From positions 496,001-560,000 of the forward strand of contig NZ_CANMNI010000001.1 in assembly GCF_947499215.1 (NCBI RefSeq): a stretch of DNA of 64,000 nt. Reading direction: 5' to 3'. Below are positions 1-8,118 of the stretch, piece by piece. The stretch comes from an uncultured Pontibacter sp. (lineage in GTDB: Bacteria > Bacteroidota > Bacteroidia > Cytophagales > Hymenobacteraceae). A program made the position numbers and the translations under genes. The notes under the pieces are model-generated. The model worked only from the letters and a program-made list of their open reading frames with translations. It did no database searches and was not told the origin of the DNA. How positions within the stretch are numbered: the stretch's first letter is position 1; every line of letters begins with the position of its first letter.

Positions 1-1450
1 ACATCACGCTGTTCATGTCCATCTGCTGGTTGCTCATTTCCATGCCCATCGGTTCCATGTCCCCGCTCATTGTCATCATGTCGTTCATCATCTTCATACC
101 CTCAAAGTAGTTCAGCTTGCCTAAACGCTGTGCCTTCATTTTCATACCCCTGCCCAGCCACAGCGATGTGGTATTGGAACGGTCTTCGGCAGTGGCCAGA
201 AACTCGTACTGCATGTTTTCAGGTATGGTGACCAGCAAATCGTAGGTTTCGGCAGGCGCGATGATCAGGCGGTCCACCTCCACAGGCTCCACATCGTTGC
301 CATCGTTGCCCACCACCGTTAGTTTGCCCCCGGAGTAGGTCAGCCAGAAGTAAGTGGAGGCACCGCCATTCACGACCCTGAGCTTCACCACGTCCCCGGC
401 CGTGAAATGCGTTTGCTCCGCTATATCCTGCCCATTGGTCAGAAATTTTTCATAAGACACATCGCTCACATCCATCGCTTCCATCCGCTTCCACTCATTC
501 TTCAGTTTAGTGCCGAAATGGCCTTTTTTTATGGCCTCCGCATAGCCCTGCGTCGCACCTTTCTGTATAGAAAACCAATCGTTTGCGCTGCGCAATGAGC
601 GGTATACCTCTCTGGGGTTCAAATCTGTCCAGTCGCTTAGCACGATCGGGATGGCCGGCATGTCCGGTTCATTCACTTTATGAAAGATCAGGGCACCGTA
701 CATGCCGCTCTGTTCCTGAAAGGCGCTGTGGCTGTGGTACCAGTATGTACCATTCTGTATGATCGGGAATTTGTAGAGGTAAGTGGAATGAGGCTTGATC
801 GGCTGCTGGGTAAGCCAGGGCACTCCATCGAACCGGTTGGGCAGGAACACCCCGTGCCAATGTATGGAAGTTTCCACATCCATCTCATTGTGCACGTAGA
901 TCTCGGCCGTGTCGCCCTGGGTAAAGGTCAGGGCGGGCGCCGGAATGCTGCCATTTATTGCCACGGCTCTTCTGGTTCTGCCTGTGAAGTTGACCAGCGT
1001 GTCCCGCACATACAGGTCGTAACGCACCGTCCGCGGCACACGTCTTTGGCCCGGGCTCTCCGGCTCATGCCCCGCTTTATGGACGGGCTTCTCTATTTCC
1101 TCCGGGTTCTGTACAGGTGTGACAGGGTCTTTCTGTGTCGGCTTCGCCTGATGCTGAACAGGCTTTGCTTTTTGCTGCTGCACCGGTTTTTTAGCCGGTG
1201 TGGCGGGTTTGGCTTTCACAGCTTTTTTTGGTGGAGCCTGCTCTTGCTTAGCCGGAGCTTTTGGTTTTTGCTTCACCAGCGTCATGCCGCACTTGGGACA
1301 TTTGCCCGGTTTTGTGCTTTGCACCTCGGGATGCATCGGGCAGGTATAGATATCAGTCTGCTGTTGCTGGGTTGGTTTGTGGTGCTCGTGCTGCGCGTAG
1401 GTAAAGGGAGCGGTTCCGAGCAGCAGCAGTGTGATCAAAAGCTTATACAT
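1..1450 (-). CDS. Multicopper oxidase with N-terminal heavy-metal-binding domain (CopA-like), C-terminal part outside window
   Basis: The open frame starts at the ATG read from 1450 and runs off the left edge after about 483 codons, so the gene is 3'-truncated by the window. Residues 1-20 form a signal peptide. A short metal-binding domain follows, with CPMHPEV at about 37-43 and CPKCGM at about 51-56, then a Lys/Pro/Gln-rich linker. The cupredoxin part shows copper-ligand motifs HWHG and HSHS, which in this family hold the trinuclear copper site. A Met-rich patch lies near the window edge. The family oxidises Cu(I) in the periplasm. The remaining C-terminal ligands cannot be seen. The adjacent copper genes support a copper role. 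The fusion of the CPMHP domain to the oxidase is directly visible. Confidence 0.9.
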   Translation of the reverse strand, partial: MYKLLITLLLLGTAPFTYAQHEHHKPTQQQQTDIYTCPMHPEVQSTKPGKCPKCGMTLVKQKPKAPAKQEQAPPKKAVKAKPATPAKKPVQQQKAKPVQHQAKPTQKDPVTPVQNPEEIEKPVHKAGHEPESPGQRRVPRTVRYDLYVRDTLVNFTGRTRRAVAINGSIPAPALTFTQGDTAEIYVHNEMDVETSIHWHGVFLPNRFDGVPWLTQQPIKPHSTYLYKFPIIQNGTYWYHSHSAFQEQSGMYGALIFHKVNEPDMPAIPIVLSDWTDLNPREVYRSLRSANDWFSIQKGATQGYAEAIKKGHFGTKLKNEWKRMEAMDVSDVSYEKFLTNGQDIAEQTHFTAGDVVKLRVVNGGASTYFWLTYSGGKLTVVGNDGNDVEPVEVDRLIIAPAETYDLLVTIPENMQYEFLATAEDRSNTTSLWLGRGMKMKAQRLGKLNYFEGMKMMNDMMTMSGDMEPMGMEMSNQQMDMNSVM

Positions 1451-1595
1451 CGTTATCTTTCATTTATGAAAAGGGCTATTCATAGTGTCTTCTATCTTAG
1501 GCTATGACCATAAAAAACACCCTGACCGCTACTATGAATTATAGAGCAATCAGGGTGATGCTTTGGTCATGCATTTCGTCAGCATGCAAAGACAA

Positions 1596-1919
1596 TTATG
1601 CCTGCTGGCAGGCCTGCTCGCAACGGCGGCAAGCTTCGGCGCACATCTGGCAGTGGTCGTGCTTGTGCTTGGCGCACTCCTCGCCACATGCACGGCATGC
1701 CTTGGCGCACAGGTCCAGCACTTCTCGCTTCATCGTGGAGTCACGCGCCACATAGTCCATCGCCATTTTACAGATGGCGGCGCAGTCCAAATCAAGGCGG
1801 ATGCAGCGCTCCATCATTTTCACATCGTCCTCCTTCAGACAGGAAACGGCACAGTAGTTACATGCTGCTGCGCATTCTGCCAGCACACTAATAAGTTCTC
1901 TATTCATAGTTGCGTTCAT
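1596..1919 (-). CDS. Four-helix-bundle copper-binding protein (Csp / DUF326 type)
   Basis: This is a 107-residue protein with 16 cysteines spaced mostly as CxxC or CxxxC along predicted helices (for example ECAAACNYCAVSC near the N-terminus and CAKACRACGEEC in the third helix). This is the pattern of the copper storage proteins, four-helix bundles whose core Cys residues bind many Cu(I) ions. No signal peptide is evident, so a cytosolic form is likely. A second in-frame Met lies five residues in and could be the start. It sits just upstream of the multicopper oxidase on the same strand (145 nt), consistent with co-expression under copper stress. Confidence 0.85.
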   Translation of the reverse strand: MNATMNRELISVLAECAAACNYCAVSCLKEDDVKMMERCIRLDLDCAAICKMAMDYVARDSTMKREVLDLCAKACRACGEECAKHKHDHCQMCAEACRRCEQACQQA

Positions 1920-2187
1920 AGTGAGTATTGTTTGGTTATAAGTCCTCTCTTATACATACCACTTCACGGATCAGTTTTACAGATTTTTGACTAATTTTTA
2001 TAGATAACATCTTCAGCTTCCTCTAAAACATCAAGTTATAGTGTACAAATCAACATGTCTGACTATGGCTATTAAGCTGTAACAAGCCACTCTTTTTTGG
2101 CATTCCTATCCTTTACGATTTTGCAGCCGTACAAATCATGACTGGCATAAAAGATGGTCAGTACGAAGTACAAAACAGAAATAATAA

Positions 2188-2808
2188 ATGGTAGACACTG
2201 ACTGTGAGCAGTTATTGACACTGCATATAAAGAACATGGTATGTCCCCGGTGCATCAAAGTGGTCAGGGACGAATTGCAGACAATTGGTCTGACGGTAAA
2301 AGAAGTGGTTTTAGGCCGGGCTATCGTCCACAGAACCGAGGGCGTATCTTGGGAGGATATACGACAGGTCTTAGGCAATAACGGGTTTGACTTGATTCAG
2401 GATGACGAATCGAAACTAGTAGAACAAACCAAGCTTGTCATTATAAACCTACTGTACCAAGAAAATCCCGAGCAAATCACTAGTACTATTTCGCAATACC
2501 TCGCCCATGTTTTAAATAGAGACTATACCTACATCAGCGCGACATTCAAAGCCTCGGAAAAGATACCGCTCAGTCGCTATGTCATTTTGCAGAAAGTAGA
2601 GCGCGCTAAAGAACTGCTAGAGTACAATGAGCGAAACGTAAGTGAGATCGCCGGCCTGTTAGGGTACAAAAGTGTGCAGCACTTCTCAGCCCAATTCAAA
2701 GAAATAACAGGCATATGCCCACTGAGGTACCGTAACCAGCAACTTTACCAGCGGCAACCGATCTGTGCTATCCAAAATCTGAAAGAGACTCTGTCAGAAT
2801 TAAAATAA
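2188..2808 (+). CDS. AraC-family regulator with N-terminal heavy-metal-associated-like domain
   Basis: The 206-residue protein starts with a ferredoxin-like, HMA-type segment carrying the metal motif MVCPRC (Cys19 and Cys22). After a middle segment it ends in an AraC/XylS helix-turn-helix region of about 100 residues (ISEIAGLLGY-like text at VSEIAGLLGYKS, then HFSAQFKEITG, typical of the second AraC helix pair). The combination suggests a copper-sensing transcriptional activator or repressor. It lies between the divergently oriented oxidase/Csp pair and the copper ATPase, the natural place for a local regulator. The ligand and target promoters are inferred, not shown. Confidence 0.8.
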   Translation: MVDTDCEQLLTLHIKNMVCPRCIKVVRDELQTIGLTVKEVVLGRAIVHRTEGVSWEDIRQVLGNNGFDLIQDDESKLVEQTKLVIINLLYQENPEQITSTISQYLAHVLNRDYTYISATFKASEKIPLSRYVILQKVERAKELLEYNERNVSEIAGLLGYKSVQHFSAQFKEITGICPLRYRNQQLYQRQPICAIQNLKETLSELK

Positions 2809-2841
2809 AAATTTAATGACTCCATAAAATCCATACCCACT

Positions 2842-3144
2842 ATGAACGACAACAGCTACGATACCCTGTCCCAAGCCTTGAACGATTTGAAAAAGCGCGG
2901 CTATACCGAAGACTTCAATTTAAAAGAGAACTGCATTGTCTGCACGACCAAACCGATGGAACTGAGCCCGGAGGAGTTTGATGTCGATGAGGTGCACCGC
3001 TTCGAGGGCATGAGCTACCCGGGTGACAATTCGGTGGTGTACGCCATCTCCTCCTCCCGAGGTGTGAAGGGCGTGCTGGTGGATGCCTACGGCGCCTATG
3101 CCGAAGCGATCACACCGGAGATGGCACAGAAACTGAGAGCGTAA
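2842..3144 (+). CDS. Conserved small protein of unknown function
   Basis: This 100-residue soluble protein has no signal peptide. It contains SYDTLSQALNDLKKRGY at the N-terminus and ENCIVC in the middle. Similar short proteins occur in Bacteroidota, where some are labelled phosphoribosylpyrophosphate synthetase, but no PRPP synthase motif is visible here and that name is not supported. It lies 33 nt after the regulator and 13 nt before the copper ATPase, so it is probably co-transcribed with both. A single Cys pair region (about residues 31-34) could bind metal, but that is speculation. Confidence 0.75.
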   Translation: MNDNSYDTLSQALNDLKKRGYTEDFNLKENCIVCTTKPMELSPEEFDVDEVHRFEGMSYPGDNSVVYAISSSRGVKGVLVDAYGAYAEAITPEMAQKLRA

Positions 3145-3157
3145 ACCGGCAACAGTC

Positions 3158-5260
3158 ATGGACCAGCACCACCATCACCGAAACGACCAGAAGGAGCAGG
3201 CAAAGACCCAGAAAGACCAGCTAACGGAACGGCTGGAGGAAAAGACGCTGCACGGGCACGAGCACGCCATGCACGAAGACACCAGCGGACACCCGCCCCA
3301 CGGCGAGCACGGCCACGACCATCACCGCATGATGATCGAGGACTTCAAAAAGCGCTTCTGGATCTCGCTCGCACTCTCTATACCCGTGATCATCCTGAGC
3401 CCGATGGTGCAGCACATTCTGGGCTTTACGCTGGATGTGCCCTACGGCATGTACATCGCTTTCGTGCTCTCCTCCATCATCTACTTCTACGGCGGCTGGC
3501 CTTTCCTGACGGGTCTGGCCGAAGAGGTGAAGAAAGGCGTGCCGGGTATGATGACGCTGATCGGGGTGGCCATCACGGTGGCCTACCTCTACAGCACCGC
3601 CATCGTGTTCGGGCTGGAGGGGATGGACTTTTTCTGGGAGCTGGCCACGCTGATCGTGATCATGCTGCTGGGGCACTGGATTGAAATGCGCTCGGTGCTC
3701 GGCGCCTCCAAAGCGCTGGAACTGCTGGTGAGCATGATGCCCGCCGAAGCCATGCTGATCAAGGATGGGGAGACGGTGCGCGTGCACATCGAGGACCTGC
3801 AAAAAGGCGACCTGATTCTGGTGAAGCCCGGCGAGAAAGTGCCGGCTGATGGCGTGGTGGAAGACGGCGAAAGCTACCTGAACGAGAGCATGCTGACCGG
3901 CGAGAGCAAACCGGTCAAAAAGCTCAAAGACGATAAAGTGATTGGCGGCTCTATCAACGGCAACGGCGCCCTGCGGGTGCGGGTGGAGTTTACCGGCAAA
4001 GAGAGCTACCTCAACAAAGTGATCAAGCTGGTGCAGGATGCCCAGAAGACAAAATCGGAAACGCAGCGTCTGGCTGACCGTGCCGCCAAGTGGCTCACCT
4101 ATATTGCCCTTTTCGCCGGCTTCGGCACGCTAGCCGTTTGGCTCATGCTGGGGCAGGAATTTGCGTTTGCGCTGGAGCGCATGGTGACGGTTATGGTCAT
4201 CTCCTGTCCGCACGCACTCGGGCTGGCAGTGCCGCTGGTGGTAGCGATATCCACCGCCGTTTCCGCCAACAACGGCCTGCTCATCCGGAACCGAACCGCT
4301 TTCGAAAACTCCAGACTCATCACCACCATCATCTTCGACAAGACCGGCACCCTCACGCAGGGCTCGCATGAAATCGCCTCAGTGGTCACGTTTGACAATG
4401 AAATGGACGAACGGGAAATGCTGCGGCTGGCGGCCGGTGTGGAGCAGAACTCGGAGCACTTTATCTCCCAGAGCATCCTCCGGAAAGTGAAGGCCGAAGG
4501 TATAGCGGTGCCACCCTCACAGTCTTTCAACTACCTGCCCGGCAAAGGACTGGAAGGTATGGTAGAGGGCAAGGATGTGAAAGTGGTGGGCCCAAACTAC
4601 ATCAAGGAGTTTAACATAGCGGTACCTTCCAGCGAGGCAGAAGAAGGCGTGGAAACGGTGGTCTATACGCTGGTAGAAGGAAAGCCGGTCGGCTACATCA
4701 CCATGCGCGACCAGATACGGGAAGAGTCGGCAGAAGCCATCCGCGTGCTGAAAGAGAACGGCATCAAGAACCTGCTGCTCACCGGCGACAACGAGCGGGT
4801 GGCCAAAAGCGTGAGCGACAAACTGCAAATGGACGGTTATCTGGCCAACGTGCTACCGCACCAAAAACAGGAGAAGGTAAAGGAACTGCAGGACCAGGGT
4901 GAATTCGTGGCCATGACCGGCGACGGCGTGAACGACGCCCCTGCCTTGGCACAGGCCGATGTAGGGATAGCCGTGGGCTCCGGAACAGACGTGGCAGCCG
5001 AAACCGCTGACATCATTTTGGTCAACAGCAACCCGCAGGACATTGCCTCGCTCATCCTCTTTGGCAAAGCCACCTACCGCAAAATGATACAGAACCTGAT
5101 CTGGGCAACCGGTTACAACGTCATCGCACTTCCCTTGGCCGCTGGTGTTTTATACAGCCAAGGGATCATGATATCGCCTGCTGTGGGTGCCGCCCTCATG
5201 AGCTTGAGTACCGTGATTGTAGCCATCAATGCACAATTGCTTCGCCGCCAGATCAGGTGA
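3158..5260 (+). CDS. copB: Copper-translocating P-type ATPase, CPH (CopB-like) subtype
   Basis: A 700-residue P1B-type ATPase that exports copper from the cytoplasm. The first 65 residues are His-rich (HHHH, HEHAMHED, HGEHGHDHH), replacing the usual CxxC metal domain. Actuator motif TGES is near residue 247, the membrane metal site SCPHALG near 350 (CPH defines the CopB-like group), phosphorylation motif DKTGTLT at about 394, and hinge GDGVNDAP at about 588. The locus that normally reads SEHP reads SEHF here (about residue 434), a change at a position used for nucleotide binding. Length is normal for the group. It follows the regulator and small gene in the same direction. Confidence 0.93.
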   Translation: MDQHHHHRNDQKEQAKTQKDQLTERLEEKTLHGHEHAMHEDTSGHPPHGEHGHDHHRMMIEDFKKRFWISLALSIPVIILSPMVQHILGFTLDVPYGMYIAFVLSSIIYFYGGWPFLTGLAEEVKKGVPGMMTLIGVAITVAYLYSTAIVFGLEGMDFFWELATLIVIMLLGHWIEMRSVLGASKALELLVSMMPAEAMLIKDGETVRVHIEDLQKGDLILVKPGEKVPADGVVEDGESYLNESMLTGESKPVKKLKDDKVIGGSINGNGALRVRVEFTGKESYLNKVIKLVQDAQKTKSETQRLADRAAKWLTYIALFAGFGTLAVWLMLGQEFAFALERMVTVMVISCPHALGLAVPLVVAISTAVSANNGLLIRNRTAFENSRLITTIIFDKTGTLTQGSHEIASVVTFDNEMDEREMLRLAAGVEQNSEHFISQSILRKVKAEGIAVPPSQSFNYLPGKGLEGMVEGKDVKVVGPNYIKEFNIAVPSSEAEEGVETVVYTLVEGKPVGYITMRDQIREESAEAIRVLKENGIKNLLLTGDNERVAKSVSDKLQMDGYLANVLPHQKQEKVKELQDQGEFVAMTGDGVNDAPALAQADVGIAVGSGTDVAAETADIILVNSNPQDIASLILFGKATYRKMIQNLIWATGYNVIALPLAAGVLYSQGIMISPAVGAALMSLSTVIVAINAQLLRRQIR

Positions 5261-5347
5261 AATATATGATGTTCACGATCACCATACCTGCTGATGATCA
5301 AAGCGTATATAATAATCACAATTCAGCTTACTCCAAAAAACAAAACT

Positions 5348-6082
5348 ATGAAAAAACGAATCAGTCAATTTCCAATCAAATCCCTCCTGCTGGGTATGGC
5401 ACTTCTGATCAGTGCCTGTAGCCAAGAGGGTAACAGAGCAGACACCGCCACCACTACCGAGGCGGAAACAGATACCACCATGATGCGCGACGATCCTATG
5501 CAGCAGGGCGCCATGCAAGGTGGCCGGATGGGCGGCCAAATGGGTGGCATGATGGGTCACATGCAACAGCACAGGCAGGACATGCAGGAAATGCGACCGA
5601 AGATGACAGGTGACCCGGACTATGATTTTGCCCTGATGATGACGCGGCACCACCAAGGGGGTATTCGGATGTCAGAACAGGAAATAGCGAACGGTACCGA
5701 TAGCCAATTGAAGGATATTGCCAACAGGACCATCACAAGGAACAGAGAAGATATACAGCAGCTGGAGAATTTCACGAAAAGCCACACCCCAGCCACAGGA
5801 GACACAGCCAGCACCATGCGTATGATGCAGCCGATGCGGAAGATGATGGGTGGTATGGGACAAGGCAGAATGGGTATGGGAATGGACATGGACACCACAA
5901 ACATGGACCGGTTCTATGCCAGCATGATGATCCGGCACCACCAGATGGGCAACGAAATGTCGCGGGAGTTCCTGAAGCAGGGCAAGACACCGGAGATGAA
6001 ACAAATGGCACAGGAGATAGTGAATGAGCAGGAGAAGGAGATAAAAGAACTGGAAGCCTGGCAAAGCAAAAACAAACAATAA
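5348..6082 (+). CDS. DUF305 lipoprotein with two His/Met metal-binding repeats
   Basis: The start at 5348 is preferred over an upstream in-frame ATG (5294) because it gives a normal lipoprotein signal ending in LLISAC, with Cys as the lipid site. The mature protein has two DUF305 units, each with an ALMMTRHHQGG or ASMMIRHHQMG motif, separated by a Met/Gly-rich stretch. DUF305 is a ferritin-like helical family linked to copper tolerance. The protein lies 87 nt after copB. A copper-binding role at the cell surface or periplasm is inferred from composition and neighbours. Confidence 0.85.
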   Translation: MKKRISQFPIKSLLLGMALLISACSQEGNRADTATTTEAETDTTMMRDDPMQQGAMQGGRMGGQMGGMMGHMQQHRQDMQEMRPKMTGDPDYDFALMMTRHHQGGIRMSEQEIANGTDSQLKDIANRTITRNREDIQQLENFTKSHTPATGDTASTMRMMQPMRKMMGGMGQGRMGMGMDMDTTNMDRFYASMMIRHHQMGNEMSREFLKQGKTPEMKQMAQEIVNEQEKEIKELEAWQSKNKQ

Positions 6083-6101
6083 CATTATTAACAGCTTAAA
6101 A

Positions 6102-6133
6102 CAAAGCCACTTCTTCCCAAAGGCGTGGCTTTG
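6102..6133 (+). terminator. Hairpin after DUF305 gene
   Basis: Inverted repeat CAAAGCCAC (6102-6110) with GTGGCTTTG (6125-6133), 14-nt loop. No strong T tract follows, so it may be a weak terminator or an mRNA-stabilising hairpin between the two lipoprotein genes. Its stem resembles that of the terminator at 32604-32637. Confidence 0.5.
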
Positions 6134-6158
6134 CTCTAAAATAAAACCCGTAAAGACT

Positions 6159-6614
6159 ATGAAAAAATATCTACTTCCCTTCCTTGCCCTCCTGTTGATC
6201 AGCATCAGCGGTTGCCAAAACTCTGACAATGCACAGACAATGCTACAGGACGAAAACGAGCGCCAACAGGTATACAATACCATATTGGAAAATGAGGAGA
6301 TGCGAAACGAGCTGATGGTCCAGATGCGAGAGCGCAACATGGGTGAAAGCATGATGGGTCGGGGCGGTATGGCGGGAAACCGCGGTATGGTGGGCGACAC
6401 AACGGGCATGTCCAGCATGAACCGCCAACAGATGCAGGCGCGGATGCAGGAAATGATGGCGCAGTGCGACACAGACACAGCCGCCTGTACCATGATGTCA
6501 GAGATGATGCTCCAGAACCGGGCCCTGATGGGCAACATGATGCGCCAGATAAGACAGCGAGGCCAGATGGACCAAGGTTGCATGCAGCAGTTGATGCGTG
6601 AGATAGGCCTCTAA
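6159..6614 (+). CDS. Met-rich lipoprotein of unknown function
   Basis: A 151-residue protein with a lipoprotein signal (LISISGC, lipid Cys about residue 19). The rest is helical and unusually rich in Met, often as MMxQM or MxxM clusters, with two extra Cys pairs near residues 107-112 and 140. Met clusters are typical Cu(I) or Ag(I) ligands. No named domain was recognised. It is the last gene of the copper-related block and may be co-expressed with the DUF305 lipoprotein. Confidence 0.8.
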   Translation: MKKYLLPFLALLLISISGCQNSDNAQTMLQDENERQQVYNTILENEEMRNELMVQMRERNMGESMMGRGGMAGNRGMVGDTTGMSSMNRQQMQARMQEMMAQCDTDTAACTMMSEMMLQNRALMGNMMRQIRQRGQMDQGCMQQLMREIGL

Positions 6615-6723
6615 GCCACCCCTATACCTGAGCGGGCGCATCAACTTGTTTCAATCACAGCCCTGCCTACTAACCCTTATAATCAAAAGCCGTTTAGAAA
6701 GCAGCGCATAGCGAATCCACCTT

Positions 6724-7740
6724 ATGAACTACCTATACCTCCTGAGTGGGATTGTACTTTTTGCGGTTATCGCAATGGATATTGTCAAAACCACTTTATC
6801 ATCTAAAGGCGGCGGAGTAATCACCAGCAAGCTCTCCCGTGGGGTGTGGAACATCTTTTTTGTCGCCTCCGGCAAAAATGGCACCTCCACCCTCCTCTCC
6901 TATGCGGGGCTGGCTGTACTGTGTTCTGTGCTGCTGTTCTGGGTGGCGGCACTTTGGCTCGCGTTGTTTCTGATGCTGCTGGCAGAACCCGATTCCATTG
7001 TAAACAGCAGTACGATGGCCAAAGCAAGTTCTTTAGAGAAGTTATACTACGCCGGGTTTACGCTTTCTACCCTAGGCGTTGGGGACTACAAGGCAACATC
7101 AGACCTGTGGCGCATTGTAACCAGCGTGGCGGCTTTTTCCGGGCTTGCTTTTATCACCACCTCCATTACTTATTTTGTGCCGGTACTGCAGGCAGTTGGT
7201 CTGCAAAGCAAGCTCAGTCTGTACCTCAGCAGCATGGGCAAAACACCGCAGGAGATACTGACTAACAGCTGGGATGGCAAAGGCTTCTCGTCTTTTTTCG
7301 ACAACACCTCTGATATCTGCCAAATGCTCATACAGCATACGATGCACCACCACTCCTACCCTGTCATACACTATTTCCATAAGAAGCAGCCAGAACAGGC
7401 AATAGCTCCGGCCATGGTGCTGCTAACCGAAACATACCACCTGCTCAAGGAGACGGTAAGCGGGCAGGAAGAGGAAAACGGACTCCAGATGTCGATGTTG
7501 CAGACCACGCTTGATTCCTACTTGGAAATGTTAAAAAGCGGTTTTCTGAAAGACGCCTCTCCAAAGGGGGATGCTCCCATCCTCGATTTGAAAGAACTGA
7601 AAGCTGCAGGTATACCGCTTGCAGAAGAAGGGGCGTTGAAGTACTCATCTGCACAGGCTACGCAGGAGCGCAGAGAGTTACTCACGCTGCTGCTTGAAAA
7701 AGACGGTTGGTCGTGGCAGCAAGTTTACGGGGAGAGGTGA
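6724..7740 (+). CDS. Potassium channel family protein (two-TM pore type)
   Basis: A 338-residue membrane protein. Transmembrane segments are at about residues 1-20, 60-85 and 125-150. A pore loop between the last two contains TLGVGDY at about 117-123, matching the K+ selectivity filter signature TxGxGD. The C-terminal half (about 160-338) is soluble and helical, with no RCK/TrkA nucleotide-binding motif seen. The first segment adds one TM to the minimal two-TM channel. It is probably transcribed alone. Confidence 0.82.
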   Translation: MNYLYLLSGIVLFAVIAMDIVKTTLSSKGGGVITSKLSRGVWNIFFVASGKNGTSTLLSYAGLAVLCSVLLFWVAALWLALFLMLLAEPDSIVNSSTMAKASSLEKLYYAGFTLSTLGVGDYKATSDLWRIVTSVAAFSGLAFITTSITYFVPVLQAVGLQSKLSLYLSSMGKTPQEILTNSWDGKGFSSFFDNTSDICQMLIQHTMHHHSYPVIHYFHKKQPEQAIAPAMVLLTETYHLLKETVSGQEEENGLQMSMLQTTLDSYLEMLKSGFLKDASPKGDAPILDLKELKAAGIPLAEEGALKYSSAQATQERRELLTLLLEKDGWSWQQVYGER

Positions 7741-7760
7741 TCGGGCAATCATCACCCTTG

Positions 7761-7777
7761 GCAGTTAAAATAACTGC
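7761..7777. terminator. Short inverted repeat between convergent genes
   Basis: GCAGTTA (7761-7767) pairs with TAACTGC (7771-7777) around a 3-nt loop, in the 52-nt gap between convergent stop codons. There is no T tract. The position fits a weak bidirectional terminator. Confidence 0.3.
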
Positions 7778-7792
7778 AGCAGAACAGAAGCC

Positions 7793-8098
7793 CTATTCAA
7801 ACTCAATCACAATAGTGAAAGGGCTTTCAGCAGGCTCGGCTGTGACCACGACAGAGAGGTGGTCATAGAAGACGAATTTCTTGTTGACTTCTACAGTATC
7901 CGTACCCTCATCCTGTGCCGGGTCCAAGAGGTGGCTGTAAATGGGAATGTCCTTTTCATCCAACACGATCAATTTTATGCGGGCATCTGATGTAGGCCAT
8001 TTCTTGACTACGAGGTTTTTGATGTCCATGCTTCTGGTGGATTTACTTCCTTCAATCCGCAATGTTGAGTTTAACTCGTTAAGCTCTACTGTTTTCAT
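7793..8098 (-). CDS. Small conserved protein, function unknown
   Basis: A 101-residue protein with alternating hydrophobic residues suggesting a beta-sandwich, no signal peptide and no recognised motif. It starts 20 nt after the stop of the DsbA-like gene and is the last gene of the five-gene minus-strand cluster. Function unknown. Confidence 0.65.
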   Translation of the reverse strand: MKTVELNELNSTLRIEGSKSTRSMDIKNLVVKKWPTSDARIKLIVLDEKDIPIYSHLLDPAQDEGTDTVEVNKKFVFYDHLSVVVTAEPAESPFTIVIEFE

Positions 8099-8118
8099 AG
8101 GTATACTTCCAAGTCTGA

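Noticed and set aside
3158-3190. Four consecutive His near the N-terminus of the copper ATPase look like an affinity tag
   Set aside because: The His-rich stretch continues naturally for 60 residues with Asp, Glu and Met, as expected for a CopB-type metal-binding N-terminus, so it is not a cloning tag.
5279-5656. Long minus-strand ORFs opposite the DUF305 gene rich in His and Pro
   Set aside because: They are reverse-frame shadows of a Met/Gly-rich coding sequence. The plus-strand lipoprotein has the signal peptide and domain motifs.
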